From an uncultured Treponema sp. (GTDB lineage: Bacteria > Spirochaetota > Spirochaetia > Treponematales > Treponemataceae): a stretch of DNA of 42,381 nucleotides. Positions 15,293 to 22,947 of this stretch are shown one piece after another (the stretch's first letter is position 1; each line of letters starts with the position of its first letter). The notes beneath the pieces are model-generated. The model made no database searches and was not told the origin of the DNA. It saw only the letters and a program-made list of their open reading frames with translations. The stretch lies in the NCBI GenBank assembly GCA_900316905.1, contig ONET01000021.1, forward strand, positions 1 through 42,381, in the 5' to 3' direction. The position numbers and the translations under genes were made by a program.

Positions 15293-16120
15293 TTAGAATC
15301 CCCTTGCAATTTTTAAGATTTCGTCTTTATAATCCTCGAAAGCATGAAGCCCTCTTTTTCGGAATTCTTCAACTATTGCTTTTCCAGTTTTTGCATCTAA
15401 AGCGTCATTGTAAAAAAATATAATTTCTTCAAGTGATTCTTTTTTCTTTAGTCGTTCCTTTGTGCTTTGAACATGGCTTTTTATTTCTGGGTCTAAGTCA
15501 GGATGTTTTAACGCAGGCTCTATTACATTTTCCATAAGCATCGCCATTGCCTTTTTGTATCTATTGCGATAGTCAGAAACCAATTCATTTACGCTTAATT
15601 CCGCAAGAACTAAATCTAAATTATCAAAAACAATTTCAGGGAAAACTTTCGCCTCTTTTAATTTGTAATATTCAGCATCTGTATTTATAGAACGAATTGT
15701 TTTTAACTCTTTGTCTGACTTTATGCCCAACTTTTCAAACTCTTTATTGCTAATGCCTGCGAATAACTTCCCTAAATCTTTTGCGCTTTTAGTGGAAATT
15801 GAAATGTTGTTAGTTTTCATAATAGAAAGAGCGTCTATTTTTCTTGTAGAATCATAAATTGGATCATGGTTTGCTATTTTCAATAAATGCAGTTCCTTGT
15901 TTTCTTCATGAATCAACGCTCGATATTTGTCATTGATTCTAGCGGAATAAATTGAAAGTCCTGATGAAGTGCTTTGCATTTTTTCATAATTCAGTCCAGG
16001 AATTTTAGAGGGATGATTATTTGTTATTTTATCAATGAAATCAAAAGTCTCTTTCTGAACTTCTTTTGATAATTGAAAAACATCACGTAAAAAAGATGTA
16101 GATAATTTTATTTCTGGCAT
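15293..16120 (-). CDS. Orphan N-terminal module of UvrD-type helicases (RelE-like fold)
   Basis: 275 residues. Residues 1-95 resemble the RelE/ParE-like domain found at the N-terminus of a group of UvrD/Rep-type helicases: STSFLRDVFQLSKEVQKETF, PGLNYEKM, SARINDKYRALIH, LLKIANHDPIYD. Residues about 113-175 match the next segment of the same proteins (LFAGISNKEFEKLGI, then TIRSINTDAEYYKLK). In those proteins a helicase follows; here the protein ends after another 100 helical residues and no Walker motifs are present. So it is a stand-alone relative, perhaps an RNase-like toxin or a regulatory subunit. It is the last gene of a three-gene minus-strand operon. AAGGAG lies 12 bases before ATG 16120. 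AT-rich relative to ettA, suggesting transfer. Family resemblance is by eye. Confidence 0.7.
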   Translation of the reverse strand: MPEIKLSTSFLRDVFQLSKEVQKETFDFIDKITNNHPSKIPGLNYEKMQSTSSGLSIYSARINDKYRALIHEENKELHLLKIANHDPIYDSTRKIDALSIMKTNNISISTKSAKDLGKLFAGISNKEFEKLGIKSDKELKTIRSINTDAEYYKLKEAKVFPEIVFDNLDLVLAELSVNELVSDYRNRYKKAMAMLMENVIEPALKHPDLDPEIKSHVQSTKERLKKKESLEEIIFFYNDALDAKTGKAIVEEFRKRGLHAFEDYKDEILKIARGF

Positions 16121-16143
16121 AGTATTAAAGGACTCCTTAAATT

Positions 16144-16425
16144 TTATTCGAGGTAATCATATAAAATTTTTCCAAGCGAATTTGTTGTTTGAGAAGCATC
16201 TTTACAGATTCCATCACAATAATCTTTTATATATTTTTTTATGTTTTCTTTTATTTCTATGTCAGAATTTTGCTGAATAAGCTCATTTAATTTTTTGACA
16301 ATAACTTCTTTTTGATTTCCATATAAGTCATCATCAGAGAATTTTTGAAAAAGTTTTACCTTACGCTCGGATTTACCGTTATATTCAAAACAATAAATTT
16401 TTCCATTTAATTTAAATTCTTTCAT
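16144..16425 (-). CDS. Small protein of unknown function in a three-gene operon
   Basis: 93 residues from ATG 16425, chosen because GGAG lies five to six bases upstream; a start at 16476 would lack a site and overlap the previous gene. Sequence starts MKEFKLNGKIYCFEYNG, suggesting a small beta-rich N-terminus, then a Lys/Glu-rich helical half ending SLGKILYDYLE. I do not recognise it. Position between the HEPN-like protein and the RelE-like module suggests an antitoxin or adaptor role, by context only. Confidence 0.6.
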   Translation of the reverse strand: MKEFKLNGKIYCFEYNGKSERKVKLFQKFSDDDLYGNQKEVIVKKLNELIQQNSDIEIKENIKKYIKDYCDGICKDASQTTNSLGKILYDYLE

Positions 16426-16453
16426 AATCACTCCATCCTTTATTACAATTATT

Positions 16454-17248
16454 TTATTTTCCTTTTGTGTGTTCATTTAAACACTTCATCATTTGATTGA
16501 AATAATCCATAATGTATTTTAAATCATCTGGTTGATAAACAAAAGGCTTTGCTTTTTTTATTGTTCCTGGATGAACAGCTTTATTTCCTTCTGCTCTAAC
16601 TATATTGAATATTTTAAACTCGCTAGGTTTAAAAAGATTGTATGGTTTGTCATTCATATGGTCTAATAAATAATTCAGGCCTATATCGCGTGATTCTGCA
16701 TTTTTTTTATAATGTTTTCGCTTGTAATCTTCATTGATAGCAATAGCTTCTTTTTCAAAATATGTCCATAGTCCGATTTCCAAGCAAGTTCTAAAAATTA
16801 CTATAGCCATTGCAGGCTCCGATCCTATTCGAGAAACAGATGATATAGCAAGATAGCGAATATAATCATCCAAATTAGCGTAATAGTGTATGTTAAAATA
16901 TAAATCCCATTGGACATTGAAAACATCTTGATTTGTGTTTAAATCAGGACTCCAAACAATTCCTTTTTCCAGTCTGTTAAAAAAATATTTTGCTCTCTTT
17001 CGCCAATGTGCGACAGGCAAACCGGTTTTTTCATTAGAAGCTACCTCGTATAATTTTTTTGCCTCTGCCTTATTTCCTAAGCACTCAAAAGCTATTGCTT
17101 TTTCAAACAAAAGCATTTTGTCATCTTGTAAAGAAGTCAATCTATCAAAGGGGCTTGTGTCATCTTTTTTTCCGTTTAAAATCATTTCCCGTGAAGCGTC
17201 AATAAGCTTTTTCCACGCATCACGCCATTCAATTTGCTCTTCGCTCAT
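16454..17248 (-). CDS. DUF4145/HEPN-like protein
   Basis: 264 residues. N-terminal 120 residues form helices with a TPR-like look (FEKAIAFECLGNKAEAKKLYEVA). The C-terminal half matches the DUF4145 pattern: an Arg/Glu helix (AIVIFRTCLEIGLWTYFE), LNYLLDHM, and the GN-A-HP signature as AEGNKAVHPG. DUF4145 belongs to the HEPN-like group seen in restriction, abortive infection and other conflict loci, where it is usually a C-terminal domain. The classical HEPN RNase motif RxxxxH is not clear, so RNase activity is not claimed. First gene of the operon with 16425 and 16120; GGAGG before ATG 17248. AT-rich. Confidence 0.65.
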   Translation of the reverse strand: MSEEQIEWRDAWKKLIDASREMILNGKKDDTSPFDRLTSLQDDKMLLFEKAIAFECLGNKAEAKKLYEVASNEKTGLPVAHWRKRAKYFFNRLEKGIVWSPDLNTNQDVFNVQWDLYFNIHYYANLDDYIRYLAISSVSRIGSEPAMAIVIFRTCLEIGLWTYFEKEAIAINEDYKRKHYKKNAESRDIGLNYLLDHMNDKPYNLFKPSEFKIFNIVRAEGNKAVHPGTIKKAKPFVYQPDDLKYIMDYFNQMMKCLNEHTKGK

Positions 17249-17293
17249 ATCCCCATTCCTCCAAAAAAATTACCGAATTATAAATTTTTTTGC

Positions 17294-17322
17294 TTGACAG
17301 ATTTTTATTTTAGTGTTATTTT
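17294..17322 (+). promoter_or_regulatory. Sigma70-type promoter of the structured leader
   Basis: TTGACA (17294-17299), 17-base spacer, TATTTT (17317-17322); start expected near 17329. The first ORF begins at 17626, leaving a leader of about 297 bases. Confidence 0.8.
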
Positions 17323-17328
17323 AAAATT

Positions 17329-17560
17329 ATAAGGCGTTTTTGAGAAAAACGCAAATCAAATCTTTAGGAGAAGCTTAGTAAGTTACAGCACCCAACATTG
17401 GAGATTTTTGGGTAAAAAAAGCTAGATGCTTTAACTCAAACATTAAAATTTTCAATGGCCGCGATTCAGCTTAATGCAAGAAGAATCGTATTGTAGGGTG
17501 TTTTGAGCTTCTCTTATCACTTCTGAATAAGAACCTCAAAACAATTGTTATTTTTCTCTT
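17329..17560 (+). ncRNA. Long structured leader or small RNA before the DUF6884 operon
   Basis: No ORF. The RNA begins with hairpin GCGTTTTT/AAAAACGC (17334-17352). GAGAAGCT (17368-17375) can pair with AGCTTCTC (17506-17513), and CACCC (17389-17393) with GGGTG (17496-17500), closing a domain of about 145 bases. AGCTTCTC also lies in a competing hairpin GTTTTGAG..CTCAAAAC (17500-17542), which is followed by a U-rich stretch (17548-17560). Two exclusive stems before a U-rich run are the layout of an attenuator or riboswitch. I could not match it to a known class (not 6S, tmRNA, RNase P, TPP, SAM or cobalamin by motif). Confidence 0.6.
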
Positions 17561-17625
17561 TTGGTTTAGGCAATAGTTTATTGTCTATTTATCAAATTTT
17601 CAATTTTTGTTTTGAGGTGAACAAA

Positions 17626-18069
17626 ATGAAAACTATCGGTTTAATTGGTTGCAGCGCGACCAAACTAGGCAAGGATAATCCGACGCAAAAATTCAAAGCG
17701 CAGGATATCTATCAAGGCAACACTTTTAAGATTTCAAAGACAATCGGGCTCAAGAAATTCAAGTGCGAGGATTGGCATATTCTTTCAGCAGAACATAATT
17801 TACTGGATAAGAATGACGAAATTGTCTATTACGACAGATATTTAGCAAAGCAAAGCGTTAGCTACAAAAAAGAATGGACACAAAAAGTCCTTCAAAAACT
17901 AAAAGAAAAGTATGACTTGAACAATGATGTGTTTTACATTTTCGCCGGTTCAGATTACTACAAAGGGCTTCTGCCTCATTTGCATTGTTTTGTGTTTGGC
18001 TATAAAAGTTCCAACATGATTGACCTTGATTCCCCAACAGAATATGTCTACGGAGTGAAAAAATGCTAA
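17626..18069 (+). CDS. DUF6884-like protein
   Basis: 147 residues from ATG 17626 (GAGGTG seven bases upstream). Begins MKTIGLIGCSATKLG, then DIYQGNTFKISKTI and WHILSAEHNLLDKNDEIVYYD, the pattern of the DUF6884 / YaaA-like group: a Gly-Cys-Ser strand-loop, an AxHGLLxxxxxxxYD-type motif and a late Gly-Ser-Tyr (FAGSDYYKGLLPHL). Relatives occur beside nucleic-acid modification genes and in mobile regions; biochemical role is not established. Its stop overlaps the next start by seven bases, so co-translation is likely. Preceded by the structured leader. Confidence 0.72.
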   Translation: MKTIGLIGCSATKLGKDNPTQKFKAQDIYQGNTFKISKTIGLKKFKCEDWHILSAEHNLLDKNDEIVYYDRYLAKQSVSYKKEWTQKVLQKLKEKYDLNNDVFYIFAGSDYYKGLLPHLHCFVFGYKSSNMIDLDSPTEYVYGVKKC

Positions 18070-18638
18070 AAGCTTCAACCTTACGCAATAAAACAGAACT
18101 TCAAGAAATCCCTGCTGCGGCAGGTTATTACAAATGGTGGTGCGCAAAGCCGGAACTCGATGTCATTCTAAACGCGCTTGGCGCAAACCTCTCCGATGTT
18201 CAACAAGCGATAGAGCGAAAGGACAATTTGTATTGCGTCTATGTTGGAATCGCGGCAAAAGAGTCTGTTCGCGCCCGCTTGAATTGGCATGTGAACGACA
18301 AACACACTGCGTCGCGAGTAAAAAACGGAACCTTATCAACGCTCCGCCAGTCCATCGCAAGCATTGTCGCAAAAAATCAATTCGACAAAGAAGCAACAGA
18401 TTCGTTCATCGACAAATTATATGTCGAATGGTTTTGCATAGACAGACCAATAAAATCCGCTGAGGCAAAAGCTAAGTTGCATTCCACTGAAAGAAACCTG
18501 CTTTTTGATTGCTTGAGAATTTTGAACATTCAAGACAATCATCATCCGCTGGTTGAACCAATTAAGTTCAAGTTAAAATTGCTTAGAAAAAATTCCAAGA
18601 TTATCGCTAAAAGGCAAGGAGACAAAAAATGTTATTAG
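18063..18638 (+). CDS. GIY-YIG nuclease-like protein
   Basis: 191 residues. GYYKWW near residue 21 and YCVYVGIAAKESVRARLNWHV near 55-75 fit the two strands of a GIY-YIG fold (GIY then YVG) with the following Arg and His on a helix; a Glu occurs at EWFCIDRP. GIY-YIG enzymes are Mg2+-dependent nucleases in homing, repair and restriction. Active-site residues are read by pattern only. It overlaps the DUF6884 gene (7 bases) and the next gene (10 bases), and GGAG precedes the start, so the three form one translational unit. Confidence 0.65.
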   Translation: MLKASTLRNKTELQEIPAAAGYYKWWCAKPELDVILNALGANLSDVQQAIERKDNLYCVYVGIAAKESVRARLNWHVNDKHTASRVKNGTLSTLRQSIASIVAKNQFDKEATDSFIDKLYVEWFCIDRPIKSAEAKAKLHSTERNLLFDCLRILNIQDNHHPLVEPIKFKLKLLRKNSKIIAKRQGDKKCY

Positions 18639-19147
18639 GACTTTTATTAGATTTGATAGGCACAGTGGCACTGGTTCCTGTGGTAGGCGGAACTTTGGGA
18701 GCCTATGCAGTTGACAAAGCTATGAATGAAGACAAAATCATTCTTACAAAATGCTACGCGAACAAAGAAATTGAATGGGTTTGGGGCGAAGACCCTGACA
18801 AATTCAATTTTCAAGACTTTATCGGCCTTACTCCTGACGAAGTAAAATTTATCATTCCAGACATCAAGGAAAAAGAAGAAAAAGCCTTCCGCAAGCTTGA
18901 TTACTACGAATTGAATTTGCTTTTTAATGAACAAGGTCTTTGCACCAAAGTGGAATACTTGCGGCCAAAAGATCCTAACTGGCCGTATAAAACCCACGGT
19001 GTTTTTCCGCTGGAAAATTCTTACACGCAATCAAAGGTTTTGCAACAAAAAGCGCAGTTAAAATATCCCATCTACATTTACAGGCGAACTTCTTGGCAAA
19101 CCGAAAACGCCGACATCTTTTACGCGCGCTTGGAATTGCCTAGGTGA
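18629..19147 (+). CDS. Small membrane-anchored protein of unknown function
   Basis: 172 residues. N-terminal hydrophobic segment MLLGLLLDLIGTVALVP plus GGTLGAYAVDKA could be a membrane anchor. The remainder is soluble with a charged middle (TPDEVKFIIPDIKEKEEK) and a Trp/Tyr-rich C-terminus ending ADIFYARLELPR. Not recognised. AAGGAG precedes the start and the gene overlaps the GIY-YIG gene. A strong terminator follows at 19161, so the operon is three genes. Membrane anchoring next to a nuclease is reminiscent of conflict systems, but this is inference. Confidence 0.6.
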   Translation: MLLGLLLDLIGTVALVPVVGGTLGAYAVDKAMNEDKIILTKCYANKEIEWVWGEDPDKFNFQDFIGLTPDEVKFIIPDIKEKEEKAFRKLDYYELNLLFNEQGLCTKVEYLRPKDPNWPYKTHGVFPLENSYTQSKVLQQKAQLKYPIYIYRRTSWQTENADIFYARLELPR

Positions 19148-19160
19148 TGGGAATGTGTTT

Positions 19161-19204
19161 AGCCTCTCTAAATCTTTTTGCAACTCTTTAGAGAGGCTTT
19201 TTAT
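19161..19204 (+). terminator. Rho-independent terminator of the DUF6884 operon
   Basis: AGCCTCTCTAAA (19161-19172) pairs with TTTAGAGAGGCT (19187-19198) and is followed by a T-rich run. Confidence 0.92.
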
Positions 19205-19232
19205 AAATTGATTTGAAAACATGGAGAAAAAT

Positions 19233-19952
19233 ATGGAAGAATTGTATGCAAAACCGATAAAAAAAGAATTTTTAGTTCGCGGAGACAAAGTAACACGAAA
19301 AGTTGGACTTATAAGATTTATAGCTTACAATCGAAACGGCAAACCAACAATTGAAGAAGTAAGAAACGCTTCCAATGTTTGCACGATGTTATACGATTAT
19401 GATTCATTAGGCAATGAGGTTCATACAAGTAATTCTTTTGGCATTGAAAGTTGGAGCGAGTATGATTCATCTGGCAATAGGATACATAAGAGAAATTCTC
19501 TTGACGAGGAAATGTGGTTTGAGTATGACAATAATAACAATTGCATATATTCAAAAGATTCCAAAGGCTTTGAAGGTGAATATAGATATAATGAAAAAAA
19601 TCAAAAATTTTATCAGTACGGCACTCGTTTTGGCATAGTGACATTGTATCAATATGACAAGAACAATAAACTCATAAGAAGTATGGATTCCGAGGGTTAT
19701 ATAACAAAATATACTTACAATCAAGATGGTTACTTAATGCTGAAAGTTTCATCTAGCGGATTTATAGACTATTACGAATATGATTTAAAAGGCAACATCC
19801 GTTATTCTGCCCATGAAAAAATTGATGAGGACATTGACGTCGAAAATTTTAAATTAAATTTTTATGAAGTAGAAATGGACGAATTCTTTTATGAATATGT
19901 ATTCTACCCAAATGGCAAAATTCAAAAGATGTATGAATATGCAAATTGCTAG
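19233..19952 (+). CDS. YD-repeat (RHS-like) protein without secretion signal
   Basis: 239 residues from ATG 19233, where GGAG lies six bases upstream; ATG 19221 has no site. Repeats of about 20 residues with Y-Y/E-Y-D and G-N/D-G patterns run through residues 50-230: YDYDSLGNEVHTSN, WSEYDSSGNRIHKRN, WFEYDNNNNCIYSKD, LYQYDKNNKLIRSMD, KYTYNQDGYLMLKV, YYEYDLKGNIRYSA. These are YD repeats that form shell or beta-solenoid structures in RHS and teneurin proteins, here as a short version with no signal peptide or toxin tip. Could be a fragment, an immunity-like protein, or a stand-alone binding protein. AT-rich. Confidence 0.75.
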   Translation: MEELYAKPIKKEFLVRGDKVTRKVGLIRFIAYNRNGKPTIEEVRNASNVCTMLYDYDSLGNEVHTSNSFGIESWSEYDSSGNRIHKRNSLDEEMWFEYDNNNNCIYSKDSKGFEGEYRYNEKNQKFYQYGTRFGIVTLYQYDKNNKLIRSMDSEGYITKYTYNQDGYLMLKVSSSGFIDYYEYDLKGNIRYSAHEKIDEDIDVENFKLNFYEVEMDEFFYEYVFYPNGKIQKMYEYANC

Positions 19953-19963
19953 GAGTAAATATA

Positions 19964-20218
19964 ATGTTTAAACAACACTTTCTCGCAAAGCTGAACGAAA
20001 TATTTGCGGAAAAAACCTCTGCCGGCGAAAAAGAAGTGACAATAACATCGGGCGAGCTTCACCGCTTGCTTGGCGGCTATCCCGGAACAAACCACCGCAT
20101 GCCAATCTGCTGCGCCGCGATGCGGGAAGTCTTTGACCAAAGCAAGGACGCCGTTCTCCACTCGCCGGAATCCGGAATGGGAGCCACACTCACAATCCGC
20201 TATGCCCTGCCGCGATAA
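19964..20218 (+). CDS. Small conserved protein with GELHRLLGGYPG motif
   Basis: 84 residues from ATG 19964 (AGGAGT eight bases upstream). Contains TSGELHRLLGGYPGTNHRMP, a Cys-Cys pair (ICCAAM) and a tail SPESGMGATLTIRYALPR. I recall this motif set in small proteins and at the end of some restriction-type proteins, but I cannot name a function. Starts 12 bases after the YD-repeat stop. GC content is higher than in the YD-repeat gene. Confidence 0.6.
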   Translation: MFKQHFLAKLNEIFAEKTSAGEKEVTITSGELHRLLGGYPGTNHRMPICCAAMREVFDQSKDAVLHSPESGMGATLTIRYALPR

Positions 20219-20237
20219 AATCTCGCGTCAAATTTTC

Positions 20238-20264
20238 TTGACAAATTTTACGCCATGGTATAAA
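20238..20264 (+). promoter_or_regulatory. Promoter of brnTA
   Basis: TTGACA (20238-20243), then TATAAA (20259-20264) at 15 bases or TAAATT at 17. ATG 20273 begins 8 bases after TATAAA, with no Shine-Dalgarno, so a near-leaderless transcript is expected. Autoregulation by the antitoxin would be usual but no clear operator palindrome is seen. Confidence 0.6.
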
Positions 20265-20272
20265 TTTTCAAT

Positions 20273-20563
20273 ATGAAAACTGTTGTTTCAGGTCGCACAG
20301 TTGAATGGGATGACGCTAAGAATGAACTGAACGAAAAAAAACATGGCATTGATTTTTCTACTGCCGCTTTGGTTTTTACAGACAATGCGCGTTTGGAATT
20401 TTTTGACGCAAAACATAGTGATGAAGAAGACAGATACATTGTTCTAGGAAAAGTTGGCAGGGTCTTGTTTGTAGTCTACACGGAACGAGGAGACTCAACA
20501 AGAATTATTTCAGCTAGATTGGCGACTAATGCTGAGGAGAAAATTTATTATGGCGATAACTAA
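20273..20563 (+). CDS. brnT: BrnT-type toxin
   Basis: 96 residues with the DUF497/BrnT sequence pattern: VEWDDAKNELNEKKHGIDF, ALVFTDNARLEFFDAKHSDEEDRY, LGKVGRVLFVVYTERG, RIISARLATNAEE. BrnT is a RelE-fold ribonuclease that inhibits translation and is neutralised by BrnA. It is normal length. It overlaps brnA by 14 bases, the standard toxin-first order for this family. Confidence 0.95.
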   Translation: MKTVVSGRTVEWDDAKNELNEKKHGIDFSTAALVFTDNARLEFFDAKHSDEEDRYIVLGKVGRVLFVVYTERGDSTRIISARLATNAEEKIYYGDN

Positions 20564-20729
20564 AATCACTGTGACTAAAAACCAATTGCCGACCGCTGAA
20601 CAGTTGGCTAAAATAGAAAATGCCTCAAAAAAGCCTGTATCTTTTGACGAAGATTGTCCCGAATTGACTCCTGATCAACAAACGGCATTTAAGGCTTTGG
20701 CAAAGCTTCGTGATGTCAAACGCGCTTAA
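20550..20729 (+). CDS. brnA: Short BrnA-type antitoxin
   Basis: 59 residues from ATG 20550, set by GAGGAG ten bases upstream. It contains PVSFDEDCPELTPDQQTAF, a core found in antitoxins paired with BrnT. Classical BrnA is longer, with a C-terminal ribbon-helix-helix DNA-binding domain; here only about 20 residues follow the core, so it may neutralise the toxin but repress weakly or not at all. Start overlaps brnT. Confidence 0.8.
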   Translation: MAITKITVTKNQLPTAEQLAKIENASKKPVSFDEDCPELTPDQQTAFKALAKLRDVKRA

Positions 20730-20755
20730 AAATCTATCAAAAATCCCGCTCCGCC

Positions 20756-21520
20756 CTATCGCTTGTCTTCGCGACTAGCGCTCATCTTGGCGGGGGAACG
20801 GCTTATAAAGTCTTCAAAGCTTTGTAGCTTTTCCGTCAGGAAGCGCTCGGAATGCGCGCTAAAGAATTTGACCACGCGGTCTTGGCGAAGGACGGTTTGC
20901 ATTTTTTGAATGTTGATCGCGCTGGCCGCGTCGATTTGCATGGCCTTTTTGCGCAATGCCGTTCCAAGCCGCAAAGAAAAGGCGCAGTCCACGACAAAAA
21001 TTCCAAACAAGGTTCCGACGACAAACGAAAACCAGGGATGCTCGATGAACCACATTACCAAATCCAAAAACGGCGGAAAGAGCAAAAAGTAATAGGCCGC
21101 GGAAAGCGCCGCCCAAAAGAGCGCGTACTTGGGACAAATGATTCCCCACAAGTTGCCCCACTCTTCCGAATAATCCCAAAGGCGGATTTTCATTCCCTTT
21201 ATAAAAATGATTCCCGCGGCAAACTCGATGCCCGTCATTATCAGCGCCATAAAGACAATCATCAGCACGTAGTGAGCGGCGCCGCCTTTGTCCAAGCCGC
21301 TGATGAACGTTTCTACAAAGCTCATCGCAAAAAGCGAAAGCGCGCCAAAGCCGTAAACCGGAAGCCACGGCCCTGTCAAAAAGCCGGGGTTCACCCAGCG
21401 CCTTTGCGGGTTCTGGACACGCTCAAAAAATTTTCTGTAAAAAAGTTCGATGAACCAGCCCAGCACCGAACCGGTAAAAAATAAGAAGGCGGCTACGACA
21501 AACAATTGATATGAGTTCAT
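20756..21520 (-). CDS. CmpB-type putative ABC transporter permease
   Basis: 254 residues with five or six membrane segments, of the family annotated as putative ABC-transporter type IV / CmpB. Typical motifs are FFTGSVLGWFIELFYRKFF near the start, RRWVNPGFLTGPWLPVYGFGA and LWDYSEEWGNLWGIICPKY. The family's transport role is only predicted. The C-terminal 70 residues are soluble and charged. It overlaps the pyrC stop by four bases, so it belongs to the pyrC operon. It converges with brnA. Confidence 0.85.
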   Translation of the reverse strand: MNSYQLFVVAAFLFFTGSVLGWFIELFYRKFFERVQNPQRRWVNPGFLTGPWLPVYGFGALSLFAMSFVETFISGLDKGGAAHYVLMIVFMALIMTGIEFAAGIIFIKGMKIRLWDYSEEWGNLWGIICPKYALFWAALSAAYYFLLFPPFLDLVMWFIEHPWFSFVVGTLFGIFVVDCAFSLRLGTALRKKAMQIDAASAINIQKMQTVLRQDRVVKFFSAHSERFLTEKLQSFEDFISRSPAKMSASREDKR

Positions 21521-22947
21521 TCGCCAAAAATCCTCTGTCCCGCGACGATCGTTGCGACGACGCGGCCGACCAAAACTTTTCCGTCAAGCGGCGTGGCTTT
21601 TCCCTTGCTGCAAAAGCGCGAGGAATCGACGCGCCATTTTTTGTCGGGGTCTAGCAAGACCAAGTCGGCGTCGTAGCCGGCCGCGACCAAGCCTTTTTTC
21701 AAGCCCAAAATCCGCGCGGGCCTTGCCGACATCAGCGCCATCAATTTTTGCACAGGAATCTTTTCTTGCTTGCATAAAACTGTGTTACAAACGGCGTATG
21801 CGGTTTCTAGCCCGGTAAAGCCAGGAGCGCCGGCGGCCTTGTCTTCCATCGTGTGCGGCGCGTGGTCGGTGGCAATGCAGTCGCAAGTTCCGTCCTTGAG
21901 CGCGGCCAAAAGCGCGGCGCGGTCGTTGGCTGTTCTAAGCGGCGGGTTTACAAAGGCAAAGATTTTTGGAACAGCCGTTCCTTCCAGCGCCAAGTGGTGC
22001 GGCGTGATTTCAAAAGTGATTTTAAATCCGTTCTTATAATTTTTTTCTTCCGCCTTGGCGCGGCGGGCGGCCATAACGCTTTTTACGGTGGAAACGTGGC
22101 AAAGGTGAATGTGGCAGCCGGCCTTTTGCGCAAGCAAAATGTTTCGCTCGGTGGCCGCGTCCTCGGCAAGCTCCAAAAGCGAGTTGGCCTCTTTTATGTT
22201 TTGAACGATTCGCTCAAGCGCGCTTTTTGGAACGGCGGCCAAGACTTTTTTGTCTATCGCTCCCCACGCGGGAATCTTGTATTTTGCCATAAGCTCTAGC
22301 GCGCGCGTCCTGTAAGTTTTTGCAAGCGCGGCAAGAGCCGGGTCTTCGCAGTGGCAGCTTACGATGATTTTTTTCTTGGCGGCGATTTTCATCGCGTCCA
22401 GCATCACGGCGGAGCTTGCAACTTCGCGACCGTCTTCGCTTATCACGGGCGTTGTCTTTTTGTCCAAGCCTTCAAGGTGAACTGTCGTCGCGCCGTCAAA
22501 TCTTTTTGTAAGGCTTACGGTTTGGAAGACGCGCGACATTTTTCGTTCCGCCGCTTCTTGGTCAACCTTTAGCGCCTCTTCTTTGCTAGAGACAACCGGA
22601 TTTGTGTTGGGCATAAGGACCAGCGTTCCAAAGCCGCCGGCAGCGGCCGCCTTTAGCGCGGAATCCAAGTCCTCTTTTTGCGTTTGTCCCGGATAGCGGA
22701 AGTGCGCGTGCATGTCGATAAAGGCCGGCGCCAAGACAAGGCCATGCGCGTCGATTGAATTTTTGGCAAGACTAGAATTGCTTGGGGCGCCCGCCGATTT
22801 TTTTGCAAGGCCCGCGGCGGCCAAAACACTCTCGGCGCTCTTAAAGCTTCCAAACAACACGCGCGCGATTTTTTTTCCGTTGATAATCACCGCGCCCTTT
22901 TTGTTGGTATTTTGATCAACAATCCGCGCGTTATAAATTATCGTCAT
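21517..22947 (-). CDS. pyrC: Dihydroorotase
   Basis: 476 residues, type I dihydroorotase. HAHFRYPG near residue 78 supplies two zinc ligands, the ATDHAPHT motif a third ligand and substrate contact, and HCED and HLCHVS further ligands. The enzyme closes carbamoyl aspartate to dihydroorotate, the third step of pyrimidine synthesis; pyrBI in this window catalyse the second step. Slightly long because of a 20-residue Ala/Ser insert near residues 35-60. ATG overlaps the upstream AlbA_2 stop as ATGA, with AAGGAG upstream inside that gene, so expression may be coupled to an accessory gene. Complete. Confidence 0.94.
   Translation of the reverse strand: MTIIYNARIVDQNTNKKGAVIINGKKIARVLFGSFKSAESVLAAAGLAKKSAGAPSNSSLAKNSIDAHGLVLAPAFIDMHAHFRYPGQTQKEDLDSALKAAAAGGFGTLVLMPNTNPVVSSKEEALKVDQEAAERKMSRVFQTVSLTKRFDGATTVHLEGLDKKTTPVISEDGREVASSAVMLDAMKIAAKKKIIVSCHCEDPALAALAKTYRTRALELMAKYKIPAWGAIDKKVLAAVPKSALERIVQNIKEANSLLELAEDAATERNILLAQKAGCHIHLCHVSTVKSVMAARRAKAEEKNYKNGFKITFEITPHHLALEGTAVPKIFAFVNPPLRTANDRAALLAALKDGTCDCIATDHAPHTMEDKAAGAPGFTGLETAYAVCNTVLCKQEKIPVQKLMALMSARPARILGLKKGLVAAGYDADLVLLDPDKKWRVDSSRFCSKGKATPLDGKVLVGRVVATIVAGQRIFGE

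Noticed and set aside
17290..17625. 6S RNA, tmRNA or retron RNA
   Set aside because: None of the defining motifs could be matched, no reverse transcriptase is near, and the leader runs straight into the DUF6884 operon.
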